Below, piece by piece: positions 9,385 through 17,999 of a stretch of 64,000 nucleotides of DNA. The notes beneath the pieces are model-generated. The model made no database searches. It had not been told where the DNA came from and saw nothing but the letters and a program-made list of their open reading frames with translations. A program made the translations under genes and the position numbers. Origin of the DNA: Polyangium sp. 15x6 (GTDB lineage: Bacteria; Myxococcota_A; Polyangia; Polyangiales; Polyangiaceae). Location of the stretch: positions 22,602-86,601 of the forward strand of contig NZ_JASBQE010000051.1 of assembly GCF_029960785.1 (NCBI RefSeq), written 5' to 3'. Every line of letters starts with the position of its first letter. The stretch's first letter is position 1.

Positions 9385-11085
9385 TCAGGCGAGGCCGAGC
9401 TCGCGCACGCGGCGCAAGAGCGCCCGCTCGGAGACCTCGAGCCGCTCGGCCATCCGCGCGAGATCGCCGCCGAGCTCACGGTGGCATTGGGCGATCTCTT
9501 GCTCCGTGAGGTCACCCGCGGTGCGAAACCCGGGGAATCGCTCGATGAGCAGGTACAGGGATGCCCGCGAAATGCCGAGTCTCTCCGCCGTGGCGGCGAG
9601 ATCCCAGCGACATATGCGCAGGGCCTCGCGGAGCTCGGCCTCGGTGACGTCGGCGGGCCTTCGCCGAGCGACATTCCGTGGAGGAAGAGGCGGCGGCGCG
9701 AGATCGTCGTTCGGGGCCTTGGCTGCGGCCGGCGGCGGATCGGAAACGTGCACGTGCGGCGGTTCCGGCGGCGCCGGTTCGATGGGCCGCGGTTTTTCCG
9801 ACTCGCGCGAAGGTTGCCTCACGAGAAGTCGCTCGACGGCGGCCGTGATCTCCGCGCGATTGCGCCCACGATTGCCGACGACGATCTGCCGAACGACGTT
9901 CCGGAGCTGCCGCACGTTGCCGGGCCAGTCGTAGTCGACGAGACGCGCGACGAGGGACGCGGGGAGCCACGGCTTCGCGTCGCTGGCCGGGGACGCGAGG
10001 CGGTGCGATTCCCCGATCTCCGCGAGCTCCTCGCGCAAGAACCGTACGAGCAGGCGCCCGATGTCGTCTCGACGGTCGCGCAGCGGCGGGATCCATATCT
10101 CGTACGCCGCGAGCCGGTTGAGCAGCGGCGCGCGAAACGAGCCCGTCGCGACCTTTCCTTCGAGGTCCGCGTCCGTCGCGGCGACGACACGCACGTCGGT
10201 TTTTTTTAGCTGCGTGGAGCCCACGGTCTGGATTTCGCCCGTCTCCAGCGTGCGCAAGAGCGCGACCTGGAGCTCGACCGGAGCCTCGCCGATCTCGTCG
10301 AGGAAGAGCGTTCCGCCGTGCGCCTGCTCGAAATACCCAATCTGACGCCTGACCGAGCTGGTGAACGCCCCCCTCTCCGCGCCGAAGAGCTCGGCCACGG
10401 CGAGCGATGGCGAAATGGCGCCCAGGTTGACCGGGATGAACGGCTTGTCGCGCCGCAGGCTCGCCCGGTGAATCGCGCGGGCCACGAGCTCCTTGCCGCT
10501 GCCGGTCTCCCCACGAAGCAAGACGGGCAGAGCGAGGTCGGCGACGCTGCGGATGTCCCAGAGTACGCGGCGGAGGCCGTCGCTCGCGCCGACGAGCTCG
10601 CGGGCGTCGTCATTTGCGCCTCCGTCGGGGACGTGCTCGGTCGTGCTCACGTGATGTGCGAGAAGGACAATCCGATGGCCGAGCTCGAGCACGACCCCGC
10701 GGGCGAGCTCCTTGGCGGAGAGCGTGGCACTGCCGAGGACGCGCTGGCCGCGCAGATTCAACGCGGTGCTGCTGTCGCCGATATCGATGCGCAGGCCGCC
10801 GTCGGGGGTGCCCGTGAAGTGGATGGGTTTGCGGCTGAGATGTTCGTCGCCGAGGGGCGCGCCGTCGCCGGGGGTGGCAGGAGGCGCGAACACGGGTTCG
10901 GTGCGGGAGAGGGCGAACGGCCGACCGGAAGAGCCGTCGACGAGGACGCGATCCCCCACGCGGTCGAGGACCGGGTGGTAGAGGATGGTCAACGCGAGGG
11001 CGGGCGTGTCGTCGCCGGATGCGGTGGCGGTGCCGCGGCCCACGAGGGTGGTGCGATGGAACCCGGTTGTCCTGCCAGTAGGCAT
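9385..11085 (-). CDS. FHA - AAA+ (NtrC-like) - double Fis-type HTH transcriptional regulator
   Basis: 566 residues from ATG 11085 (an upstream in-frame ATG at 11148 would overlap the operator). The first ~140 residues look like an FHA phosphopeptide-binding domain (DEHLSRKPIHF). An NtrC-type AAA+ domain follows, with Walker A GETGSGKE, Walker B GGTLFLDEIGE and the R-finger region LLNRLAAYEIWIPPLRDR. The sigma-54-contacting GAFTGA loop reads GAFTSS, so classical sigma-54 activation is doubtful. After a Pro-rich linker come two helix-turn-helix units of Fis type (WDLAATAERLGISRASLY and LARMAERLEVSERALLRR). It is probably controlled by Ser/Thr phosphorylation; the kinase at 14784 is a candidate partner. 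Palindromic operators lie 65-135 bp upstream of its start, which fits autoregulation. Confidence 0.88.
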   Translation of the reverse strand: MPTGRTTGFHRTTLVGRGTATASGDDTPALALTILYHPVLDRVGDRVLVDGSSGRPFALSRTEPVFAPPATPGDGAPLGDEHLSRKPIHFTGTPDGGLRIDIGDSSTALNLRGQRVLGSATLSAKELARGVVLELGHRIVLLAHHVSTTEHVPDGGANDDARELVGASDGLRRVLWDIRSVADLALPVLLRGETGSGKELVARAIHRASLRRDKPFIPVNLGAISPSLAVAELFGAERGAFTSSVRRQIGYFEQAHGGTLFLDEIGEAPVELQVALLRTLETGEIQTVGSTQLKKTDVRVVAATDADLEGKVATGSFRAPLLNRLAAYEIWIPPLRDRRDDIGRLLVRFLREELAEIGESHRLASPASDAKPWLPASLVARLVDYDWPGNVRQLRNVVRQIVVGNRGRNRAEITAAVERLLVRQPSRESEKPRPIEPAPPEPPHVHVSDPPPAAAKAPNDDLAPPPLPPRNVARRRPADVTEAELREALRICRWDLAATAERLGISRASLYLLIERFPGFRTAGDLTEQEIAQCHRELGGDLARMAERLEVSERALLRRVRELGLA

Positions 11086-11148
11086 GCACCGCCGATGGTA
11101 AGACGGGGCGTGCGGCGGGGGCAAGGGGAAGAGGAGCCCTCGCGGCAT

Positions 11149-11218
11149 CTGACGCGTCAGCCCGCTCCTCCGCTGTCAGGTCCGTCCACGAACGCGTCAG
11201 CAATCGCTTGACGCGCCA
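11149..11218. promoter_or_regulatory. Divergent promoter with CTGACGCGTCAG and degenerate half-sites
   Basis: A perfect CTGACGCGTCAG lies at 11149-11160. Related partial copies follow: ACGCGTCA at 11192-11199 and TGACGCGCCA (one mismatch) at 11209-11218. The block sits between the divergent regulator (start 11085) and the lipoprotein gene (start 11317), so it could serve both. Confidence 0.65.
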
Positions 11219-11316
11219 CCTCACGCGGCTAGGGCGCGAAAACCGTCGTGACCTGCCAGGCACGGAACCTGCTCGGGGGAGGACAACAACGACGCCCCCG
11301 TTCTTCGAGAGGTTTT

Positions 11317-11820
11317 ATGCTCCACGACATTCGCAATCCGATGATGCTCCTCTGTGCCGCCTTCGCCGCGCTGGCGACGGGCTGCGGCACGACCGCCACC
11401 ATTTCGCGGTTCAACGAGCCCGCGATCGAGGGAAAGATCATCTCCGCCAACGATGGCATCCTCACGGTCGAGACCCGGGCGGGAAATGATTCCATTGCGC
11501 TTCAGCGCGTGACGGACATCGATCATCCCGGAAACGTCGCCGGCACGATCGGCACCGTGCTCACCGGCTACGGCATCGCGAACATCGCCATCGGCGCAGA
11601 GAATTGCGAAAGGGGCGGGCCCGCGTACTGCCTGGGCGTGTTCCTGCCGGCGGCGATCGGAGTTCCGCTGATGGCGTGGGGCTTCGCGACATGGGGCAGG
11701 TCCGTCTACGCCGCGAGCCCAAGCACGAAGAGCAATGACGTGAGCTTCACCGTGCTGCCGACGGCGGCGATTCAGAAGAATGACAAGTTTTTGGGGGTGA
11801 ACGCGACGGTCACGTACTAA
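11317..11820 (+). CDS. Small lipoprotein with predicted membrane-spanning hairpin
   Basis: 167 residues from ATG 11317, preceded by GAGAGG at a 5-nt spacing. The N-terminal hydrophobic segment ends in lipobox LATGC. A short strand-rich domain (EGKIISANDGILTVETRAG) follows, then two Gly-rich hydrophobic stretches (GTIGTVLTGYGIANIAIG and LGVFLPAAIGVPLMAWGF), and a C-terminal domain. The family is not recognised. It is divergent from the FHA regulator across the shared palindrome and convergent with the metacaspase gene (12-bp gap), placing it in the same putative regulon. Confidence 0.78.
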   Translation: MLHDIRNPMMLLCAAFAALATGCGTTATISRFNEPAIEGKIISANDGILTVETRAGNDSIALQRVTDIDHPGNVAGTIGTVLTGYGIANIAIGAENCERGGPAYCLGVFLPAAIGVPLMAWGFATWGRSVYAASPSTKSNDVSFTVLPTAAIQKNDKFLGVNATVTY

Positions 11821-11832
11821 GCCGCTCTCGGG

Positions 11833-13851
11833 CTACGGCCCTCCAATGCCCCGCACGATCTCCACCGTCACGAGCGTCGCCGTCCACCGCTCCGCGGGCT
11901 CGTCGTCCGGCACCATTTCCCTCCTCGCCACACCGATCGCCTCCGCGAGCGATTCTTCGACCCGCAAGAACCGCAGATCCACCTCCGGCGACGCCGTCCC
12001 CACGACGATCAGCCGATCCACATTGGATTCCCGCCCGGCCGATACCATGCACCGAAACGCCCGCCCAAGGTGCCCCCGGAGCCAGAACGTCTGCCGTCGC
12101 CACGGCGCGATCTCGAGCTGCGTCGTCCCGAGGATCTCCACCCTCCCGCTCGACGGGCAATTGAGCACCTGCGCATACATCGGCTCGCTCGAACGGTTCT
12201 CCACGGAAAAACACACCGGCTGCCCGTCGATCAACCGATATCGATACCGCCCGTGCGGGTCCGGCTCCGCCTCGGGGAGCGGCGGGTCCGCGAGCTCCTC
12301 CGGATCGAGCCTCCCCACATCCCGTGCGTCGAGCACCCGCACGCGCAGCACGCCCGGCCAATCGCGACATCGACGCGCGAGGCGCAGCGGCAAGTTGTAT
12401 CGCGCATGATGCCAGAGCCCTCGGACGAGCGCTGCACGATCCCCTGACGGCACCCAGGCGAGCGGCGCCTGGTCCCCGATTGCACCCGCCCCGAACCCGT
12501 GTACGTCGTCCCCGATCCAGAAACGCCCATCCGGCGAGCGCCCCACGACCGCCTCCACCTCGCGCTCGCCATACGCGGAGACGGGCACGATCGAGAACGG
12601 CGCCTCCGCCTCCAAAAAACGCGAAAGATCGGCGTCGAACGGATCGAGCCCCACGACCAAAGCGTCGCCTTTCCCAGGTGCCACGAGGCGCCCCCGCGCC
12701 CCATCGCCGAGGACGAAATCACCTCCCACGGGCGAGGCCAGCGCCGAGGACGCGGTGGCGCTCTCGACTTGCAGGAGCCCGCGCCGGGCGGCGAACTCTT
12801 CCAGGGAATGAATCGGCGGGAAAAACGCCGGGCTCGGCCCATACACGGCGACCTTGGCCCCCACTCCGAGCCCTACCATCGTGCCCGCGTGGATACGGTA
12901 AAGCCCGCCTTCCCGGGTGATCGCATACCCGGGATCCTGCCTCCGAAATGGGCCCCCGAACAGGCGCCGCTCGGACCGACCGAGGAGGCACGGATGCTGG
13001 CCCGGAAATGCGGACGTGACCCGCGCGCGGAGGTTCTGCCAGAGATCCGCCCATCGCAGGGAGCGGAGCCTCTCGTCGGGCTCCGCGGCGAGCAGGTCGA
13101 GCAGCCCCGCGGTGAATGCGCCGTGACGAACACCGCCCGCGGATTTGCCCTCGCTGGCGGCTTCGCCCGATTGCGCGGATGCGACGACCAAGAAGCCTGG
13201 ATCCGAGGGGTCGAGGGACGAAAAAAGCCCGGTGTCGGCCTCGCTGCCGCTCCGCTTGTTGGAGACCGAAGGCAACATCGGCGGATGTTCGATCGAGCAA
13301 AACCGAACCGCGCTCTCGCGCGTACGCAGCGCGCTGCGCGTCGCGCCCGCAGAGCAGCAGCAATCGAGGATGACGGTGAGGTCGTCGGTCCGCGCGGCGA
13401 TGCGACGCAATACGTCGTTGATCCAGTGGTCGAACAAGAGCTCCCCGCCCGCGAGCGCGTCGACCGGGACGAGCGCCTCGCGCGCGGTCCGCGTGCCCCG
13501 CGGGAGCACCTGCGTGCCGTGGCCCGAATAATGAATGAATACCCGATCGCCCGGACGAACCCCCTCCCCTGCGAGCGCTTCGAGCGCGGCGCGGAGGTTC
13601 TCCGACGTCGGTTCGCGTTCCGGCAGGCGCGGTCGCCTCGACGATCCCGGGTGAGGCGCGACGAGCTTCGTGATCGAATCGGCCGGGACCGAGAGGCGGT
13701 CGAGGAGGAGCGCCTCCAGCGCGTCGACATCGTTGACGCAGCCGTAGAGCGGATCGACGCGCGGATAAGCGTCGATGCCGACGAGAAGGACGTGGAAGCG
13801 GGGTGATGCCTCGCTGGAGTCACCCTCTCGCGTTCGGTCGATCACGGTCAT
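11833..13851 (-). CDS. Metacaspase-type (C14) protease with DUF4384-like C-terminal region
   Basis: 672 residues from ATG 13851; an earlier in-frame start would run through the operators. The caspase domain begins at once (FHVLLVGIDAYP), with catalytic His111 in HYSGHGTQ and the Cys motif DCCCSAG at 163-169, where Cys165 aligns with the metacaspase nucleophile; the usual H and G of DCCHSG are C and A here. A peptidase end motif (HGAFTAGLLDLL) follows near residue 255. The region after 300 is beta-rich, and about 550-600 (RYRLIDGQPVCFSVENRS) resembles DUF4384. No signal peptide is present. It probably cleaves after basic residues, as metacaspases do; the target is unknown. Two CTGACGCGTCAG sites lie about 90-120 bp upstream. 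Confidence 0.88.
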   Translation of the reverse strand: MTVIDRTREGDSSEASPRFHVLLVGIDAYPRVDPLYGCVNDVDALEALLLDRLSVPADSITKLVAPHPGSSRRPRLPEREPTSENLRAALEALAGEGVRPGDRVFIHYSGHGTQVLPRGTRTAREALVPVDALAGGELLFDHWINDVLRRIAARTDDLTVILDCCCSAGATRSALRTRESAVRFCSIEHPPMLPSVSNKRSGSEADTGLFSSLDPSDPGFLVVASAQSGEAASEGKSAGGVRHGAFTAGLLDLLAAEPDERLRSLRWADLWQNLRARVTSAFPGQHPCLLGRSERRLFGGPFRRQDPGYAITREGGLYRIHAGTMVGLGVGAKVAVYGPSPAFFPPIHSLEEFAARRGLLQVESATASSALASPVGGDFVLGDGARGRLVAPGKGDALVVGLDPFDADLSRFLEAEAPFSIVPVSAYGEREVEAVVGRSPDGRFWIGDDVHGFGAGAIGDQAPLAWVPSGDRAALVRGLWHHARYNLPLRLARRCRDWPGVLRVRVLDARDVGRLDPEELADPPLPEAEPDPHGRYRYRLIDGQPVCFSVENRSSEPMYAQVLNCPSSGRVEILGTTQLEIAPWRRQTFWLRGHLGRAFRCMVSAGRESNVDRLIVVGTASPEVDLRFLRVEESLAEAIGVARREMVPDDEPAERWTATLVTVEIVRGIGGP

Positions 13852-13937
13852 TTGTGTTCGATGGAAGCAAACGACGAGCCTCCCGTAAAGAAGGAGGTTC
13901 GGGTCAATCAAGGGTGCGTTGACACACATTGACATCG

Positions 13938-13971
13938 CTGACGCGTCAGACGTCAACCTCTGACGCGTCAG
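13938..13971. promoter_or_regulatory. Tandem pair of CTGACGCGTCAG operators
   Basis: Two perfect copies of CTGACGCGTCAG (13938-13949 and 13960-13971) have centres 22 bp apart, about two helical turns, so proteins bound to them would face the same side of the DNA. They lie between the divergent metacaspase (start 13851) and the unknown gene (start 14087). Confidence 0.72.
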
Positions 13972-14086
13972 CCGGGGCCGCGCAGGCCGCGTTCCTGGGT
14001 GACAATCCAGGCACGAACGCTGCATGATGGTCCATTCAGACACGCCACGCGATGCAGGCGTGGACACGTCCGAACAGGAGAAGGAC

Positions 14087-14740
14087 ATGACGACGACGGG
14101 CCTGCTCGATCTCGGTGCTTCCGAGATCGTCGATCGAAACACGGGGGAGCTCCTCGGGTACGCATTCACCGTGGAGAACGGCAAGGGGCAGCTCCAGCGC
14201 TGGCTCTTGTTCCGGAACCCGCAGAACGAGCTCGAGATCCGGCCGCCCGCCCCAGCCATGGCAACCTGGTCCCTCGCGGACTGGCAGGCGAACGTGCCCA
14301 ACCTTTGGAGGCCCAACGGATTTTACGTGTGGGCGCAGGCGAACGTGTATCGGCACGGCGAGACGCACAACGGCGTGACCTGGAACCAGATCCCGCCGCC
14401 GGCGCAGCTTCCCAGAGCCACGTTTCCGGAGCGCCCCGGGAGCAACTACCAGCTCGATTACACCGGCGGCAAGGTGATCGACGTGCTCCAGGAGGATTGG
14501 CGTGGCTCGGCGTACGTCGTCCGGGGTCTGTCGGAGGCGTCGAGCATCGAGTACTGGTCCTTGCCTGCACGATACGGCTCCGCGGGGAACAAGCGCGCGG
14601 TCGTCTCCGTCGGGACCGACGAAGTGACGTCGCTCGACGCGTTCGTCCGGCTCGCGAGCGGGTCCTGGGGGCCCGGATGTTCGTTCGTCATCACCGGCTG
14701 CCTCAATCACCACGGCGCCGCGGCTCCCTTCGCTCCCTGA
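14087..14740 (+). CDS. Hypothetical protein, Trp-rich, in the caspase-island regulon
   Basis: 217 residues from ATG 14087, which has a good ribosome-binding site (AGGAGAAGGAC); ATG 14024 lacks one. The protein is soluble-looking with no signal peptide. It has many Trp and Pro residues (TWSLADWQANVPNLWRP, FYVWAQANVYRHGE) and ends in a Gly/Cys/His stretch (FVITGCLNHHGAAAPF). I do not recognise a family; a beta-rich binding protein is possible. It is divergent from the metacaspase across two operator copies and lies 43 bp before the kinase gene, so it may be co-transcribed with the kinase. Confidence 0.7.
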   Translation: MTTTGLLDLGASEIVDRNTGELLGYAFTVENGKGQLQRWLLFRNPQNELEIRPPAPAMATWSLADWQANVPNLWRPNGFYVWAQANVYRHGETHNGVTWNQIPPPAQLPRATFPERPGSNYQLDYTGGKVIDVLQEDWRGSAYVVRGLSEASSIEYWSLPARYGSAGNKRAVVSVGTDEVTSLDAFVRLASGSWGPGCSFVITGCLNHHGAAAPFAP

Positions 14741-14783
14741 GCTTTCGATTGCCTCTCCGCACGGAGCCCAGTAGCCTCACGGC

Positions 14784-17700
14784 ATGTCGTCGGGGATCGA
14801 CGCTGCCGGGACGCTGGCGGAGAACGAGGAGCTCGCCCGAACCTTCCCCGTCGAAGAACGAGCGCGCGCGAGTGATCCAGCGGTCGCTTCCACCGCCTCG
14901 CTGACCACGAACGTCGAGCCGCCCCCACCCAGCGACACGCAGCCGGGGCGCGTCCTCGAGGACCGCTACACCCTCGTCGAACGTCTCGGCAGCGGCGCGC
15001 ACGGCGACGTCTGGGCGGCCGACGATCGTGTCCTCGGCGAGCGCATCGCGCTCAAGTGGATGCGCGTCGCGCACGGGTCGGCGCTGGCCCGGGTTCGCCG
15101 CGAGATCACGACATTACGCATGCTCCGCTTCCCGGGCGTGGTGCGGCTCATCGACGACGGGGTCGCGGACGGAAGGCCCTTCCTCGTCATGGAGTTCGTC
15201 GAAGGCCGACCCTTCCCCGGGGCGGAGCCCGGCGCCTCCACGCCGCGCCTTTCCTGGCAAGCCCTGGCGATCCCGACGCTGGCGCTCCTCGAGACGCTCT
15301 CGCACGTCCACGCGGCCGGCGTCGTGCACAGGGATCTCAAGCCCGAGAATGTCCTCGTTCGCCCCGACGGGCGCCCCGTGGTGCTCGATTTCGGGATTTC
15401 ACAGCTCCACGCCCCTGGCTCCGAGCGGCTCACCGGCGCAGGGCAGATCGTCGGCACCCCGCTTTACGTGGCGCCCGAGCAGATTCTCGGGCGAACCGTC
15501 GATGCACGAACGGATCTCTATGCGATCGGCGTGATGCTCTACGAATCCCTCACGGGCCGCGTGCCTCACGAGTCGCCGGACGTCCCTTCGATGCTACGTG
15601 CGCGCCTCGTGAAGCCGGCACGACCTTTGCTCGAGCTCGCGCCGGATCTGCCTCCGGTCGTGGGTACCGTCATCGATCGATTGCTCGCTGCTCGCATCGA
15701 GGATCGATTCGAGTCGGCCGCGGACGTGCTGGCAGCCCTTCGAGGCGAATCGATGTCCGCTTCCGCGACGCTCCCTTGGCTTGGCCCGCGCAACCCCGTG
15801 CTCGAAATCATCGAGGCCGTACGAGCCAGGTGCTCCATCGACATCATCGGACCCCGAGGATCGGGGCGCTCCCGCTGCATGAGCGAGGCAGCGGAAGAGC
15901 TCGCCGCCCGAGGCTTCTCGGCGCTCTGGACACGTCCTTCCCGGGCGCCGCTCGGCAGCCTCCTTTCCATCGTGGGGGAACCACCGGGCGGGGACGAGCT
16001 GCGGCTCGAGGGCGCGCTCGCGCACGCTGAAAGCGCATTGAAGACAGCGCTGGGCGCGGGGACCGTGCTGTTCGCCGACGATGCGGAGCGGCTGGATCTC
16101 TGGTCGGCGGAGATCTTGAACCGGCATCGCAAAGGGTCGGGCGTCGTGATTCGCGCGGTCCTTTCGCCCTCCGCCAGCGCATCGAAGGACGAGAGCGTGG
16201 TTCTACCGCCTCTCGACGAGGCTTCGCTCGCGCCGCTCTTCGCCGGACCGGACAGGCTCTTTCATTTGCGCGAGGATGCCGCGCGTATCTTGTGGGAGCG
16301 AACCGACGGGCTTCCAGCGCGAATCGAGACGGAGCTCGTCATGTGGACGCGCCTCGGCCTCGCTCGCCGCGAAGCCGGGGTCTTCATGGTGGACCGAGAT
16401 GCCCTGGGTCGGCTCCAGGCAGGGCTCGCAATCATCCCGGGCGCGCACACGGCGGCTCACGACCTCGTCGAGGACGACGTCCACGTGGAGGAAACGCAAT
16501 CGTGGCTCTCGATCGCCGGGCGCCCCATGACCATCCTCCAGCTCGCGCGTGTCATGGGCTCTGCGCCCTGGCGCGTCGAGGCAGCTTGCCATGCGCTCCT
16601 GTCCCGCGGAGCCGTGAAGCTCAGCGGCTCCGAGCGATTCGAGGGGCGCGGGCGCATGCATCTGCCCTGGAGCGAGCAGCAACGCGTGGAGGCGCACCGC
16701 GCACTTGCAGCCGTCATGCAGCCCGGGGACGAGAAGCGATTGCATCATCTCCTGGCCGGGGGGTTCGTCCGCGAATCCGCGCGAGAGGCCGTCGATGTCG
16801 CGCAACGTCATGCCGTCGAGGGAGACCTCGGCGCCGCGACGGCAGCGCTCGCCGAAGGATTACGGGCGACACGTGAGCTCGGATCCGGCCCCGAACAAAG
16901 CCGGATCCTGACGGCATGGGCGAAGGTCGCATTTGCAGGGGGCGCGCCGCGCGAGCTCGATCGTGTCCTGTACGAGCTTTCACGGATACGCGATCGTGAC
17001 GCGGCGCTCGATCGGCTCGAGGCCCTTCTCCGAGCGGCGATCGCCGCGCCCGGGGCAGGCGGGCTCAATGCCCTCGAAATGGCCGACGACATCGGGCCTT
17101 TCTCGGATCCGGAGCTCGAGCGGCTACGGCATCGAATCCGCGCGGTCGCGGTCGCGGCCCAGGCGTCGTCGTCGCTCATCGCGAAGGTGCTCGAAGAAAT
17201 CGAGGCATGGGCGGAGAGCAGCGAACATCCGCTCGCCTTGCTCAGCCTCGCGGAGGGGCGCGCGCTCCAGCGATACCACGAAGGGCGCTTCCAGGAGGCG
17301 GCGGCTCTGCACGCGCAGGCCGCGGCGCTCGAACCGTGGACGACGGGGCGCATCGCGGCGATGCTCAACAGCGCCTCGGCATTGCTGGAGGCATTCCAGC
17401 ACGAGGAGGCGGCCCTTCGAGCCGCGGAAGCGCAGGCGCTCGCGGCCCAGTGCCGAAACCCCTACTGGGAAGGCCGCGCCGAATGGCTGGCCCGGTCGGC
17501 GAAATACCGTACCGGCCAAACCCGAGGACCCGACCTCGAGCTCGTGGACGCCATTGCACGTGTCGGAGCGCAGGGCCTGGAAGCGCTGGTTTGTCTGAAC
17601 GAGGCAGCAGCGGCCATGCGCGCGGGAATGCTGGGCGAGGGCGCGGCGCTCGCGACGCGGGCGGCCTCGATCTGGCACGGAATGGGGCGGCCCTTCGCGA

Positions 17701-17987
17701 CGATGCTGGCCCGCGCGCTCGCCATCGCGTGCGGCGCGCCCCCGGACGCAGGAGAGGTGGAGGCGCTCGCCGAACGGGCGGTGGCATGCAAAGGCCCGGG
17801 CGTCGGGATCCAGGCGCTCGGCCTGCTCGGTCGAGAGTTCCCTGCGATGAGAGGTCGATGGCAGGATGCCGTCGCGGGGCTCGTGCGGGAGATCCCGAGG
17901 ACGAACTGGGATCGGTGGATGGATGTGCTCTCCGTGAACGAGTCGCTGGAGGGAGCGATCGGGAGGTCGGAGGAGATCCTCGATTAA
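14784..17987 (+). CDS. Ser/Thr protein kinase fused to AAA-type ATPase and helical repeats (PknK-like)
   Basis: 1067 residues. The kinase domain spans about 60-325: P-loop LGSGAHGDVW, lysine in IALKWM, catalytic HRDLKPEN, DFG, and APEQ in the activation segment, so it looks fully active. Next is an ORC/STAND-like ATPase (about 340-560) whose Walker A reads GPRGSGRSRC, with Arg in place of the usual Lys, and a Walker B-like strand TVLFADDAERLD. The remaining ~500 residues are Ala/Leu/Glu-rich helical repeats of TPR type, a probable partner-binding scaffold. The arrangement resembles PknK/MalT-like sensor kinases. With an FHA regulator 4 kb away, it is a plausible upstream kinase for the palindrome regulon (inference). 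Confidence 0.9.
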   Translation: MSSGIDAAGTLAENEELARTFPVEERARASDPAVASTASLTTNVEPPPPSDTQPGRVLEDRYTLVERLGSGAHGDVWAADDRVLGERIALKWMRVAHGSALARVRREITTLRMLRFPGVVRLIDDGVADGRPFLVMEFVEGRPFPGAEPGASTPRLSWQALAIPTLALLETLSHVHAAGVVHRDLKPENVLVRPDGRPVVLDFGISQLHAPGSERLTGAGQIVGTPLYVAPEQILGRTVDARTDLYAIGVMLYESLTGRVPHESPDVPSMLRARLVKPARPLLELAPDLPPVVGTVIDRLLAARIEDRFESAADVLAALRGESMSASATLPWLGPRNPVLEIIEAVRARCSIDIIGPRGSGRSRCMSEAAEELAARGFSALWTRPSRAPLGSLLSIVGEPPGGDELRLEGALAHAESALKTALGAGTVLFADDAERLDLWSAEILNRHRKGSGVVIRAVLSPSASASKDESVVLPPLDEASLAPLFAGPDRLFHLREDAARILWERTDGLPARIETELVMWTRLGLARREAGVFMVDRDALGRLQAGLAIIPGAHTAAHDLVEDDVHVEETQSWLSIAGRPMTILQLARVMGSAPWRVEAACHALLSRGAVKLSGSERFEGRGRMHLPWSEQQRVEAHRALAAVMQPGDEKRLHHLLAGGFVRESAREAVDVAQRHAVEGDLGAATAALAEGLRATRELGSGPEQSRILTAWAKVAFAGGAPRELDRVLYELSRIRDRDAALDRLEALLRAAIAAPGAGGLNALEMADDIGPFSDPELERLRHRIRAVAVAAQASSSLIAKVLEEIEAWAESSEHPLALLSLAEGRALQRYHEGRFQEAAALHAQAAALEPWTTGRIAAMLNSASALLEAFQHEEAALRAAEAQALAAQCRNPYWEGRAEWLARSAKYRTGQTRGPDLELVDAIARVGAQGLEALVCLNEAAAAMRAGMLGEGAALATRAASIWHGMGRPFATMLARALAIACGAPPDAGEVEALAERAVACKGPGVGIQALGLLGREFPAMRGRWQDAVAGLVREIPRTNWDRWMDVLSVNESLEGAIGRSEEILD

Positions 17988-17999
17988 CGTTTGGGTCGA

